A program made the translations under genes and the position numbers. From Odiellus spinosus (lineage: Eukaryota; Arthropoda; Arachnida; Opiliones; Phalangiidae): a stretch of 64,000 nt of DNA. The notes under the pieces were generated by a model that was given only the letters and a program-made list of their open reading frames with translations, did no database searches and was not told where the DNA came from. Location of the stretch: assembly GCA_963920705.1 (NCBI GenBank), contig OY987227.1, positions 27,571,935-27,635,934 on the forward strand, in the 5' to 3' direction. This document shows positions 23,481-34,582 of the stretch, piece after piece (position 1 is the first letter of the stretch; each line of letters starts with the position of its first letter).

Positions 23481-26400
23481 TCTTACTAACCCCTCTTTTT
23501 TCACGGAAAGTATGCTACCATCTTAGTTTCCATCACGGGTGGTGGATTTTCCCACTCCTAAATTATTTTATGTTACCTTCCCTTTAAATAGTATCCCCGC
23601 TGTCCGTAAATTCCCTCTCCTATCTTCCATCGTACCGAATTAAATCCCTAGCTCTTATATATTCTAAAACTCCCCGCTTTTCCTTGTGGAAAGAACTGAC
23701 GCGAGGAAACTAATATATAATGATATAAAACCTTAAAAAGTCATCAAGAAACTTCGGCGACCCTTTTGAGATTTTTAAGCGAAAAGTTTAGGGCGCTAGA
23801 GATGCCCAGGAAGAAGGATACATTGATCTTATCACGTTAACCGCGTACTTTGAATAATTTTTGAAACTCTTTAGACGTTTTATGGCTTCCTTATAACTTG
23901 AAACATTTTATAGGTTTAGATCCAATTTTACTATACGCGTAAAAATGGCATTACGACGAAATGTTTTGTGGTTTCGTTTTAAAATGGCTAATTTAATGGA
24001 AATGTCCAATTTAAATGAAACGCGACAATTTTTGGCATTAGATTCTGATAGGGAAAGTCAATGTTTACTTTTCTACACACCCGGGTGTCAATGGTTAAAA
24101 TATCCCTCTCACTAAATAAACCACTTTCTTTTATTTTGAAATATCGCGGATTAATAAAATTGAAAACGAAAATACGATCAGTGAATCAGAAATTATCCAT
24201 TGAATTTTTTACACCGAATACAATGGTACCATAATTATTTGTACTTTTTCAAACAACGCGAAGCTTATCAGAGAAAGCTCAAAAACACGATCTTCACGCG
24301 TAAGTATGAAACACTAAGTAGGTATACGATTTTAAAATAAAATTAAAAATCCACTATCTCCATGTGATTCTTCGTTTAAAGGGAAACTTGTAACTAAATA
24401 TGTAACAGCTGTTGAATATTTTCGGAATCACCACACGTGCCAAATAACGTATTGGCGAATTTTAAAAATAATTATTAGACACGTTTTCGGTGTTTCAATT
24501 AATTTTTAAAGTTTAGTTAAGTTTGAATTTAAGTAAGAATAAATTGGAGCCAATCATATTATTTCAGCCTCAATAACGCTTCTACATGCATCATAGAAAA
24601 TATAGAATATATTTTCTACGCATATCCTACATGTACGAAATTAATCAATCGATTTCTAGGACTGTAAGAAACGCCATCATTTAACATTTTAACAATATTT
24701 TGGAATCCTGAAAACGTTTTCAATGTTTATTTTAGCCGACAATAGTTTTACTAACATATTTTTTAATAAAACTTAAATTATAATTCGGAACCTATTATCC
24801 TTTAAAATTAATATAGAATATTTATTCCGATAATTTTATTTTGCGTTTCATATTATTTCTGATACTAATTATATTGTGTCGAAGCCCTGATTTAATTTAA
24901 TAGGCTATTAAAATATATTTTACTTTAATCCGCCCTATATATTCTCAATACCCTAGACGGCGTGGCTGGGTGGCTTTCTCTCTTAAAAATCGATATTTAT
25001 ATCGTAACAAAGAGTTGCGGACAGGCGCGGAGATACATCCTATTTTCAGGATGGATATGTTTTGTTCTTAAAACAATTATTCATTTAAGCGTTTAAATAT
25101 AAATACATTACATTTAAATTTTGAATAAATTGAAAGTAAATTAAGTTCGCTAGGTGTCCGGAAAGAGTTGAAGTTGTCTCTTTCGGGTGTAAACCGTGTA
25201 ATCGATTCGAAATCTTGGAATGATGAATAGTTCTAAATTATTATTATTATTTTCGAAGTTAATATATTTCAATAAATTCAAATAGAAATTGTACCATTTT
25301 CGGAAAGATATTAAAGAGTAAAAATTCGGAAATTTTGAAATTTCGATTGTAGAACTTTTTCATTCTTGAGCGTAAAAAATGTGAAATTATTGACAAAAGA
25401 ATGGAAACCAAAATTACGATATTAAGTTAAGGACATATTTGTAACGCTCTGTATACAAGAGCTTTCTGTTAATAATACTTCGATCGTCGACCGGAGAGGC
25501 GAGAATCCCTTTGTTTATATTGCTCAGGTTGTGCTTTTTTTCTCCTCAACGTGAAAACCAAGGGTTGCAGGAAAGACCAAGTCTATTAACCCTAAATCTA
25601 TCGGGGTTATTTTTTATTTTTATTTTTATTTTTTTTTCAACCTTAGCTCGCCGAGTTTACAAGCTTCGCACGTCAGCAATTTCTTGTTTAGAAGCGCTTT
25701 AAGCGGCTTCCGCTTTCGTATTTTTAGTTACGCAAAAATACGTTTTTGTAACTTATGTTTTCGGGACAATTTACGCTGCCTTTTCCATTGTCCAAGGCGA
25801 AAAATAACCTCCCTCTTGTTAACAGGATAATTTGTCGTTGGTAGTTCAATACGCTTCTATTCGTTTACAGAATATTGTCGTTTTTCGTTAGTTGCTCACA
25901 CAAAACCTACTTAATTGGAAAACCACGTATGTCGAAAAGTAATTAAGGACGTATTCTAGTCAACCGCGCGTTTAAATTTAGCACATTTGCGTATCTATCG
26001 TGGCCAACGTACCATCTTGTTTCATACCCATCTTCTCTTATAACCGGGAGAGCGTGGTAGTGGTTAGGATCTGTTTTTAACGTTCTTTTGTAAGCTTAAT
26101 CTTCGCCCTTTCTCTCCTGGTTTTACGTCGCCTCCTCGGCTTTCCCCATCGCTACATCCAAGTGTTTTGTCTTCTTAGTTTACTTCAAACTACATCCACC
26201 CCCGCAGTTCTTATACGCTATGTTACAACGATAGAATGAACCTAATTACCCGACGTAAAACCAGTTTTGCATTGAGAAATAAAGGCCATTCTAAGAGTGA
26301 AACATTTTTTTAGCTGTATTTACGTTAGAGTTTGCCCAACTTTCTCCCCCGAACTTTTTCCGTCGTAAATTGCCTAGACTAATGACGTATTGGGTCTTGT

Positions 26401-26732
26401 TTATTCTAGAGTATCCGTAGAACTAGTAGCTCGCTGATAGACAATGTGACGTCACAGTCCCAAGTTCGAGTTATTAATCAGATAATCTTACATATAGGGT
26501 TGTTCAATTAACCTTTATCGGCGATAGATGACGCTTTCATTCTTTTTTTGTACCAAGTCATAAGGAAAGTAATTTAACAGGGCAGTAAGTTCAACTACGG
26601 GCTATGAAACGTCCTATTTCGAATTGGCGCTGATCGTTTGAGTTCAATCTAATCAATAAAGTTAGATCCCGAAAAATATTAACATATAATATCTTCCTAA
26701 GCCTCGGTTTATAAATTTTTTTATTCTGACTA
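23481..26732. other. Non-coding stretch, no gene seen
   Basis: Over 3 kb of AT-rich sequence with T-tract microsatellites (25608-25638). A 63-codon frame at 25511-25702 consists largely of T-rich repeats. I recognise no exon, RNA gene or terminal repeat. Confidence 0.4.
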
Positions 26733-26885
26733 GAGGTCGGGGTTTGCCCAAGGTAATCCACAATCATTTGGATAATCAGTCAAATATTTGGATTACATTG
26801 TATTTATCATAGACTTCCCGTGGATAATTTCAAATTATGAATAAAGATAAAATTATCAGAAATATCTTGTCCAAACCCCGACCTC
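26733..26885. mobile_element. TA-flanked GAGGTCGGGG MITE, copy C
   Basis: TA flanks (26731-26732 and 26886-26887) and near-perfect ends GAGGTCGGGGTTTG...CAAACCCCGACCTC make this the cleanest pair of termini in the family. It contains AGACTTCCCGTGGATAATTT and ATGAATAAAGATAAAAT near the right. Confidence 0.85.
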
Positions 26886-26887
26886 TA

Positions 26888-27743
26888 ATTCTGACTCTTC
26901 AAGACGTTGACAGCGCATTTTTTTTTTATCTTTGAGGCTTAAGGGTATATTTATCCTCCTCAGTTTTTCTTCTATCGTTTGGCCCTCAATTTTTAAATAT
27001 TTTATTTGATACAAAACCAATATTTTTTTGAATAATGTTAAAAGAATGCAAAATTTTCTTTCGAAGCAATTTTTAAATTAATTTATATCAATTTATATGG
27101 CGCGTTGTCTTTCGAGTCACGATTCTAATTGTAGGGCATTGAAATATACTCGAGTATCGTTAGGTTGGAACTATAATGGCATTCCATTATAGATCATTAC
27201 CTCTAACCGTAACTAAATCATCATTTAGATCAAATCGTCGAGATTTGATTATCAGGAATCGCATTTGCAGACATCCGGGGAATGGGCTTTAAACTTACGA
27301 ATAGAATATATAATTTACTAATCCTGTTCAAGATAAGTTTGCAAAATAGCGCAATCTGAGGCGAATTGATACAAAATGTTAATCCTCGTAGGACGATTGT
27401 AGTCCGCGTCAACCAATATTGAATTAAAGCCGCGAATAGCTTCGGATTTACGCTTGGAACTAAAATCGGGTTATATTAAGAGAGAATTTTTAACGTAACA
27501 ACATTTTCAATTGATAATTCCTGTTAACCTCAAGGCCAGTTGTTTATAAAGAATTGAAATTTCAAGTACCATCAGATTTTGCCGAGTCAAATGTCTGTAT
27601 AATGCGTGATAAATTATACCCCTAATCTAACGTACGAAAATATTTCAGTACAATACATAAATTCTGGTTAAAACTTCGAAAATGCATCAGTTCTAAAATT
27701 TATTTGCGCGATAATAATAAAGTAAGAAGTCTTACAGTCCAAT
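26888..27743. other. Non-coding stretch, no gene seen
   Basis: AT-rich. The minus-strand frame at 27230-27412 is unrecognised. Confidence 0.45.
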
Positions 27744-27750
27744 GTAAGAT

Positions 27751-28087
27751 CAGAAGCCGATGAAACCCTCCTTTGAAGTCTATTACTCCCGGGTCTTGTC
27801 TACCCCTCTCTGTATGGGTTATTCTCAAAAGGCGCGATTCGTACGCCTCCTAACGGTAGATGTTTTCGAAGCGGGAGCTCGTCGAGCGAATATCTATAGC
27901 AGCCTCGGAGTTCGCCCAAAAAACGTCGTCGTTTGTGGAGAGAGAGAATTTCCAATTTTCCGTAGACAGGGGGGATGAAGTAGGACCCCTTGTAACTCGT
28001 AAAATTGGGAATTTTACCCATACAGAGAGGAGCGCTATATGGAACATTGGAGTAGTAGACTTCAAAGGAGGGTTTCATCGGCTTCTG
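27751..28087 (+). mobile_element. CAGAAGCC MITE (7-bp TSD family 1), copy 3
   Basis: A 337-bp copy with intact ends. The 7-bp flanks are GTAAGAT and CTAGGAT, matching at 5 of 7 positions. The duplication has either decayed or was altered by a flank rearrangement. Confidence 0.92.
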
Positions 28088-28407
28088 CTAGGATGTAGAA
28101 TAAGATAATTTACGTATGACTAGATCACTTTATGAATGCCCTTTTTGACATAATTGAATTAATAAGATGATGTTAGAGGAAGGGAACAACTCAATAAGTA
28201 CCTGGCAGTAAGAAAAGAGACCCGCACACCTTTTGAACGTGTTAACTCGAGTACATCGAGAAAAGTGTGGCTCACAACAATTCTAGTTTTTTTGGTTAAA
28301 TCTCGAGACGATTTCAATTTGAGAATACATCAAGTTCAAAGACTTAAGCGAACAAGCGACAATAATGAAATCTAGGAATAGTAAAACCCATCACCCCAGT
28401 ACGTATA

Positions 28408-28543
28408 GAGGTTGGGGTTTGGACAAGATAATCCATTGATTTGATTAATCAGTTAATTATTAATAATAATCGGTTAAATATTCGATAATTTTAAATTATG
28501 AATAAAGATTAAATAATCAGAAATATCTTATCCAAACCATGAC
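28408..28543. mobile_element. TA-type GAGGTCGGGG MITE, copy D (degraded right end)
   Basis: Left TA at 28406-28407, then GAGGTTGGGGTTTGGACAAG. The right end has decayed to ATCTTATCCAAACCATGAC. The interior has ATGAATAAAGATTAAATAAT as in copies A and C. Confidence 0.75.
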
Positions 28544-29662
28544 TATTTGACGTTTTTGTCCCATTTTTCGTTTGGCTCTCCGATGATTGTTCTTCTTGGA
28601 TTTCGCTACTCTTAAAATTTGCTAATAATATTCCTCCACTTATACGAGAACAATAACTCTGTATTTTAGTAATCTAAGAAGCTTGGGTTGATGCATTTTT
28701 ACTTCTGTTTCTTTTATAAGGTCTAACCGCGCATATTTGCTAATACAGATGTTGCATTTCATTGATGAAACGAACCCTCGGGATGAGATTCTCTCTCGAC
28801 GAGAAGAGCATTAAGAAAAGGGCGCATTTATTACAGCACGCTAGAAGAGGGGGGGGGGGAAGAAAGCTCATCAAGAGAAGGAGGAATTTTTATTAGACTG
28901 AAGGGTAGTTAATAAGTTACGCGCGTTCAGAACCACTCTACGCTAGTACGCGTGCCTCGTAGTAAACGAAAAAAAAAATTATTTTCCCTCGAGTCTGTTC
29001 TCTAGCTTCGCGAGCAATTTATTAAGACTTATCTAACTTTTTGGCATTTTCAATTACCTTAGTTAATTATATCGGATTAAGCCGGTAGGGAGGAAAGGGC
29101 CCGTTTCAACAAACAAGGTTTATATAACGCGTTAATTCTGATTTACAACAAGAAACGCCAGTGATGGGAGGAGATTAAAAAAATAATCTGATACCGAAAT
29201 TAGATTTTTTTTTCTCTTTGATTAAAACAAGGATCCAAAATCTATTTCAATCTTTTATTATTCTTATTTTTCTTTTTAAAAAAAATATGACTCTATTGTA
29301 TTAGAGATCGTGTTAAACCGATATCATTGTTTATTCCAAAATTCAAATTTTATCTCTCACTTAAAAAACTCGAACGCTATTGCTTTTTAATGAACAATGA
29401 AAGTCTGTTTGAAATTTTAGTCCGCTCTTATCGTAACGAACAATTGTTAATACAATATTAATTACACTAAGAGATAACTCCGAGGATGTAGACACTTGAA
29501 CTAATTACACTTTGAAGGCTAATTTTCGCTGTGAAAAATATTTCGCACATTTTGTTTTAAAAAATTAAAATAATTTCTCACGGCACTTGCATGAAATAAG
29601 GTAAAAAGACTGGTCCACTAATTGCACAATAGAAACCTTTTTATTTATTTAAAAATTTAACA
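28544..29662. other. Non-coding stretch with an 11-G homopolymer
   Basis: No gene seen. An 11-G run lies at 28849-28859 inside a purine-rich segment. Confidence 0.45.
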
Positions 29663-29672
29663 ACTTAGACGA

Positions 29673-29910
29673 TTTGGGTCCACTTGATCGACTCCCAAAT
29701 GATCAACAAGAGGTCCACTTGATCGACACCCAAATGATCGACTCACAACTGATAGACTCCCAAATGATCGACAAAAGGTCCACTTGATCGACTCCCAAAT
29801 GATCGACAAAGGGTCCACTTGATCGACTCCCAAACGATCGAAAAAGGGATCAAATGATTGATGCCTAATCCCAAATTACCGACAACAAAGGGTGCATTTG
29901 ATCGTTTCCC
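29673..29910. repeat. 35-bp subrepeats in the left arm of the foldback element
   Basis: About five to six units of GGTCCACTTGATCGACTCCC + AAATGATCGACAAAG, increasingly degenerate toward the core. Confidence 0.75.
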
Positions 29911-30110
29911 AATTGGTCAACTTCGTAATAACGATTATAAATAGATTAACAAACCTAACCTAACCTAACCTAAAATATTACAAGACCCCATTTTCACGGA
30001 ATAATTATTATTTGAATTAGTTCTTATTTATATAGCATAATTTAACCTTTAATAGTTTCTTGCAAAAAAACTTTGACCTATACTCGTTACTCGCTAAAAA
30101 ACTGGGCTGT

Positions 30111-30215
30111 CGATCAAATGGGAGTCGATCAAATGGGAGTCGATCAAATGGGAGTCGATCAAATGGGAGTCGATCAAACGGTAGTCGATCAAACGGACTC
30201 CTTGTCGATCAATTG
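30111..30215. repeat. 15-bp subrepeats in the right arm of the foldback element
   Basis: Six or so units of GTCGATCAAATGGGA, the reverse complement of the TTTGATCGACTCCCA motif of the left arm. Confidence 0.8.
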
Positions 30216-30250
30216 GAAGTCGAGCAAATGAACCTAAGCCACTTAGACGA

Positions 30251-31020
30251 CTAGTTTCGCCACCCGTTCTGGTTTTTTGCTACTGAAAATTGTTAACATA
30301 GTTTTTACCATGAAGTTTTCGCCAGCTTGATTGGAATTACTTTTGGTTTTTGCTTTTCGCTGATTGGTGAAAATTATCCTTAAAGTAGAACTCGTAGTTC
30401 AAAGATAGTTCCCTATAAAATTAAGCGCTTCTCGAAATACCAGAAATTGGCACGAGCGAAAATAATTAGAGTAAACTGGTTAGTAATAAAGAGGGATGGA
30501 CGAAGAAAAGGGCGAGATCAATTCCCCGCTGCGTAATTTGCCGCTTACGTCCGGCTAATTGTCGCCTCCAAAGACATTCGAAATCCGAGCCAATTGCGAT
30601 TTATACTCTCTAGGACTAGAAAGCCCGCCCCCGGGATATGAGAAAGCTGTTAAATCTCCTAGGAAAGTGATATTTTCCATTCCCTACACTATTTTAATGT
30701 TTCTTGGAAATTCCTTCCCAGTATTAAGGACTTTGTTTGTCGAGACAATTGGCGATCTCATTAAGAATTTGATCAAGGAAGGATTTTGTAAATGCTGGTT
30801 AAATTAAATTCTTCCTCGCCATTTGAAACTACATCTATATAGTCCATAATTAAATTTTTTCTTCATCTTAAACAAGATTTCCATAATGATTACATTCTTC
30901 AAGTTCAATTATTCACCGCCACCCATATTTAAACGCTTCAAATATACGTCTTCGCTCATAATTAAATTCTTCAAATATTCATTGTCGCCGTGGTTAAACT
31001 GTTCAACTCGTAACTAATAA
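30251..31020. other. Non-coding stretch leading into the 35-bp array
   Basis: No gene supported. The frame at 30559-30807 does not begin with ATG and is unrecognised. From about 30890, CTTCAAATATTC and AATTATTCACC words spaced about 35 bp look like decayed edge units of the following array. Confidence 0.4.
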
Positions 31021-31511
31021 GTTCCCATCGTCGTCACAGTCCAATTCTTAACTAGGTTCTCATCATCTTTACAGTCCAATTCTTAACTAGGTTCTCGTCA
31101 TCTTTAAGGTCCAATTCTTCACTAGGTTCTCATCATTTTTACAGTCCAATTCTTAACTATGTTCTCATCATTTTTACAGTCCAATTCTTCACTAGGTTCT
31201 CACCATCTTTACAGTCCAATTCTTCACTAGGTTCTCACCATCTTTACAGTCCAATTCTTAACTAGGCTCTCACCATCTTTACAGTCCAATTCTTAACTAG
31301 GTTCTCACCATCTTTACAGTCCAATTCTTCACTAGGTTCTCACCATCTTTACAGTCCAATTCTTCACTAGGCTCTCACCATCTTTACAGTCCAATTTTTC
31401 ACTAGGTTCTCACCATCTTTACAGTCCAATTCTTCACTAGGTTCTCACCATCTTTACAGTCCAATTCTTCACTAGGTTCTCATCATCTTCACAATCCAAT
31501 TCTTAACTAGA
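31021..31511 (+). repeat. 35-bp tandem array, about 14 copies
   Basis: The unit is GTTCTCACCATCTTTACAG + TCCAATTCTTCACTAG. The central units are nearly identical and differ mainly at CACC/CATC and TTCAC/TTAAC positions. The outer units are more diverged, the usual pattern of unequal crossing-over. No long frame follows it. Confidence 0.95.
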
Positions 31512-33649
31512 TTCGCATCTCGATTGAAATTCTTAAACGTTGCTAGATCGCGAGAGCGACTTCGACAGAATATATTCTAAAATCTGTTTTGTTAGGTTAT
31601 TCTGATTGCTTCGATTTTATACTTCACTTACATCCAAACTTTAGAAAAGCATTAAAACACCAATCACTACTCGAATACCTTTTTATTGGGCATGGTGATT
31701 CTGAAAACAAACGAAACTGGAGCTTAATTTTTCTCCTATTTCATCTTGAAACAAATCATAAAAATATTTTACTTTTTTGGTACGTGTGAAAATTTTAAAT
31801 TGACCCTAACGGTATGACGCGCGAGAGAGAGAAAATAATTAAGGGTGAAAGTTCGGGAAACGACTTCCCGTCTGATTAAAGAAAGGGGAGCTGAAACGAG
31901 ATGGTTAGAGCGAACAGCTTAGTTTCCACCATAACGTTGGAAATGGAGCGTTTTTCGTTACTGAACCAAAGTTGAAAATTTTAGCTCGCGTAACGAAAAA
32001 CGCGCGAAACTTCCGATCTATAACCGAGCTTAAGTCATAATCCCTTTAGCATTTCGGCGATGAAGGATCTTTCGAAAACGCGACGGACTCAGGTGCCAGA
32101 GAAATGGGGGGTGTTAAGGGTGGCGGCGGCTTAAGGCGTGCTTCGGAATTCTCCTAGACCCAATTATCATACTCAATCAGGAAGTTAAGAGGATTTTGTA
32201 TTCGGAAAAGGGCCAGCGAGTAGGCCCTCACTCTTCTCAATCTCGTTTTGTTTCCCCGTGAAAATTTCGTTCAGCCTTTTTGGCTTTCGAAGTATAGGTA
32301 TACGAGTGGGCGGAAGGACTAAAGCTTCTAGAGATTTGATTGGATTAATTAGAACTTTACCTAGGACGAACCCTTGTTTACTCGGGAAAGAAAAGACGCC
32401 TCTAGCTCATCGAACTTTTAAAAGAAATTATATTACGGTCAATTTTTATCCGTCAATGAAGGCGACGATGTGGTAGAAGAAATATTCGTCAGAAAGGGTT
32501 GTAAGAAAATATAACACCACATTTGTAAGAAGTAATTCGAACCGGTTAATTGCGTATATCTGAAAGAATTAATAATGTAATTAAAGCCCAAGTTCGAAAT
32601 AGCGAGAGATGAAAAACCGGTACCAGTCTACCACCCCCTGTTTCACTATTTTCTGTGTTTAAAATCATCCCCGATTTTTTTAACTTTGGCAGCTAATACT
32701 TATTGAGCTTATGGAGTAGAGCTAATACGTGTTTTTTGCTCGCTTGTTTGAAGAACAATCTAAAAGAACGAATACAAAAATGACGTATAAAAAAACGAAA
32801 ATTTCAGAGAACTCATTAAAAGTTAGTCTTCCCATCTCGGAAAAATAAGAGGATTTGGGCATCTCTGATCCGATTAAGTTTCCGCCGAATATGTATACAG
32901 TCATTTAGGCACGGCCACTCTTAAAAGCGAAGTTCGAATTATCTAAAAACGAACTAGGCATAACTTTGAAAAGGCAATCGTCTATTTCCATAAGTTTTCA
33001 TGAACTGAAAATTATTTATAAGTAGTATACGCAACCAACAATTAGTTTAAAGGTATACCATGAGCCAAAGATGGGCTTCTAGGAATATGGGGCCGAGAAA
33101 GTTGACCTCGAGGGTTTTATTGCTAGCCATTTTTTCTATCTTTGTGTAGTTGAGTGCCGCGAGCTTTAACGTATACGGAAATAGAATTGATACTAAAATT
33201 TGCCCAAAGGCGGAACCGTTCACGTTTCTGACTATCAATATTAAAAAGCCACGGAATGAATTCGCTTTTTTGGGGACTTTGGGGTGGAGCGAGGTATAGG
33301 GACCTTCATTATCCAAAGAGCGAAACAAAAAGAACCCCACCCTGTAGTGAACGGCCGGACTTATATTAGATATATACATTATATATATTTGTCTTCAAGG
33401 AGAGATCCCAACCAATATTTGTTTTTGAACTAGTCTATCAATTAATTCATATTTCCATAACCTATTTTGAATAAAAGTATACGAAGTTGAACAGGGCACA
33501 TTAAATCAGCAGGTTTCGTCTTGAAATCTACCAGTTTAATGAGTTTATTAAGAAATTCCATATCGGAATCAGGAGTGGAGACAATCAACTTTCATGGTTC
33601 CGGTGTAAATTCTCTCGTATCATTTGACGGAAGCTATTTCGGTTTAGGC
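31512..33649. other. Non-coding stretch, no gene supported
   Basis: Several frames of 60-110 codons (31589-31789, 32258-32476, 33047-33379 minus) are unrecognised. A GC-richer patch at 31990-32160 contains a short ATG frame but no splice support. Confidence 0.4.
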
Positions 33650-33653
33650 TTAA

Positions 33654-33799
33654 AGGCCCAAGATTACTTCTGCCTGTCACCCTGGAAACAAACTCACCCT
33701 ACAGGCTTTCTCTTGCCTTGCTGCCCAAAAGGGAAGCTCAGAAGGTGAGCCCACATCCAGTGAAACAGGCAGGTGACGGGCAGAAGAAATCCTAGGCCT
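33654..33799. mobile_element. TTAA-flanked AGGCC MITE (146 bp)
   Basis: Flanked by TTAA (33650-33653 and 33800-33803). TIRs of about 28 bp, AGGCCCAAGATTACTTCTGC and the complement of AGGCCTAGGATTTCTTCTGC, continue into GTCACC. It shares the TTAA target with the AGGGAGAATGC family but has different termini. Confidence 0.8.
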
Positions 33800-33803
33800 T
33801 TAA

Positions 33804-34216
33804 CAAAAGTAAAATTGCCCTAAAGAGGTACATGTAGCCAAAAATGGAACATCTTTTGAATGGAACATGGCGAAAAACGTCAATAAAATATGATTCAGTG
33901 AAAATTAGGACTTAGGAGAAATTTTCGTCCAAGGTCAGTGAGAAAATACAACTTAAGAGGAGGACCCTATTGAGAACCAAGAGGATATCCGTCGTCAGCT
34001 ATTCGTAAACTACAATTAACCACACGATCTGAAGAATATGATGATGGGCGATATTTCCCCTTGGAAGAGGAAATGTCTTCAGCTAACGCGGCACGAAAAG
34101 CGACCCTTTTAATATTTTACGCTAAACTTGTTTTCGTTTTGTATTACGCAAATAAATCCTTCATTTTACGAATTTACCAAACACTATTTTAGTTTTTTAC
34201 TAGGCATACATCGAGG
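33804..34216. other. Non-coding stretch, no gene seen
   Basis: AT-rich sequence with no recognised structure. Confidence 0.45.
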
Positions 34217-34278
34217 CAGAAGCCAATGAAACTCTCCTTTGAGGTCTATTAATATAATGTTCCAAATAGCGCTCCTCC
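34217..34278 (+). mobile_element. Truncated CAGAAGCC MITE end
   Basis: CAGAAGCCAATGAAACTCTC and the following 40 bp match the CAGAAGCC family's arm (the AATGTTCCATATAGCGCTCC side). The match ends abruptly at CGCTCCTC, where a truncated TTAA-type MITE begins. Confidence 0.8.
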
Positions 34279-34578
34279 TAATCATTTAAATAGGCCTAGT
34301 CAAGCAATAAACAAATTTATAAACAAATATTAAACTAGAAATAAATTTATAACTTACCCGTAAAATAGGCTTAGCTGGATTCATGGAGATCGCCTGAATT
34401 CCACATTGGTCGCTAGTCGTTATACGGTGATATCACCGTGAATCCAGCTAAGCCTATTTTTCAGATAAGTTTTAAATTTATTTATAGTTTAATATTTGTT
34501 TGTAAATTTTAGATTAGACATATTCAAACGATAAGGAATCTATAAAAAAATACCACGATGTTAGGTTGCATTCTCCCT
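34279..34578. mobile_element. TTAA-type AGGGAGAATGC MITE, 5'-truncated and fused to another MITE
   Basis: Begins internally at ATTTAAATAGGCC-like sequence (about position 45 of the complete copy at 5958) and continues through AAAATAGGCTTAGCTGG. It has the palindrome GGTGATATCACC at its centre, and its right end GGTTGCATTCTCCCT is followed by TTAA (34579-34582). The missing left end and the abrupt junction with the CAGAAGCC fragment point to a deletion spanning two adjacent elements. Confidence 0.8.
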
Positions 34579-34582
34579 TTAA

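Larger units (their letters stand above)
29673..30240. mobile_element. Foldback (TIR-subrepeat) element with 10-bp TSD and CCTAA pentamers
   Basis: The element is 568 bp and flanked by identical 10-bp duplications ACTTAGACGA (29663-29672 and 30241-30250). The left arm carries 35-bp units built on GGTCCACTTGATCGACTCCC. The right arm carries 15-bp units of GTCGATCAAATGGGA in the complementary sense, so the two arms can pair. The core holds four CCTAA pentamers (about 29951-29972). A 9-10-bp duplication with long, internally repeated arms is characteristic of foldback and Mutator-like elements. The frame at 30060-30254 is the 15-bp repeat read as SNGSR peptides. Confidence 0.8.

Noticed and set aside
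29951..29972. True telomere or chromosome end
   Set aside because: There are only four pentamers, inside an element with TSDs and unique sequence on both sides.
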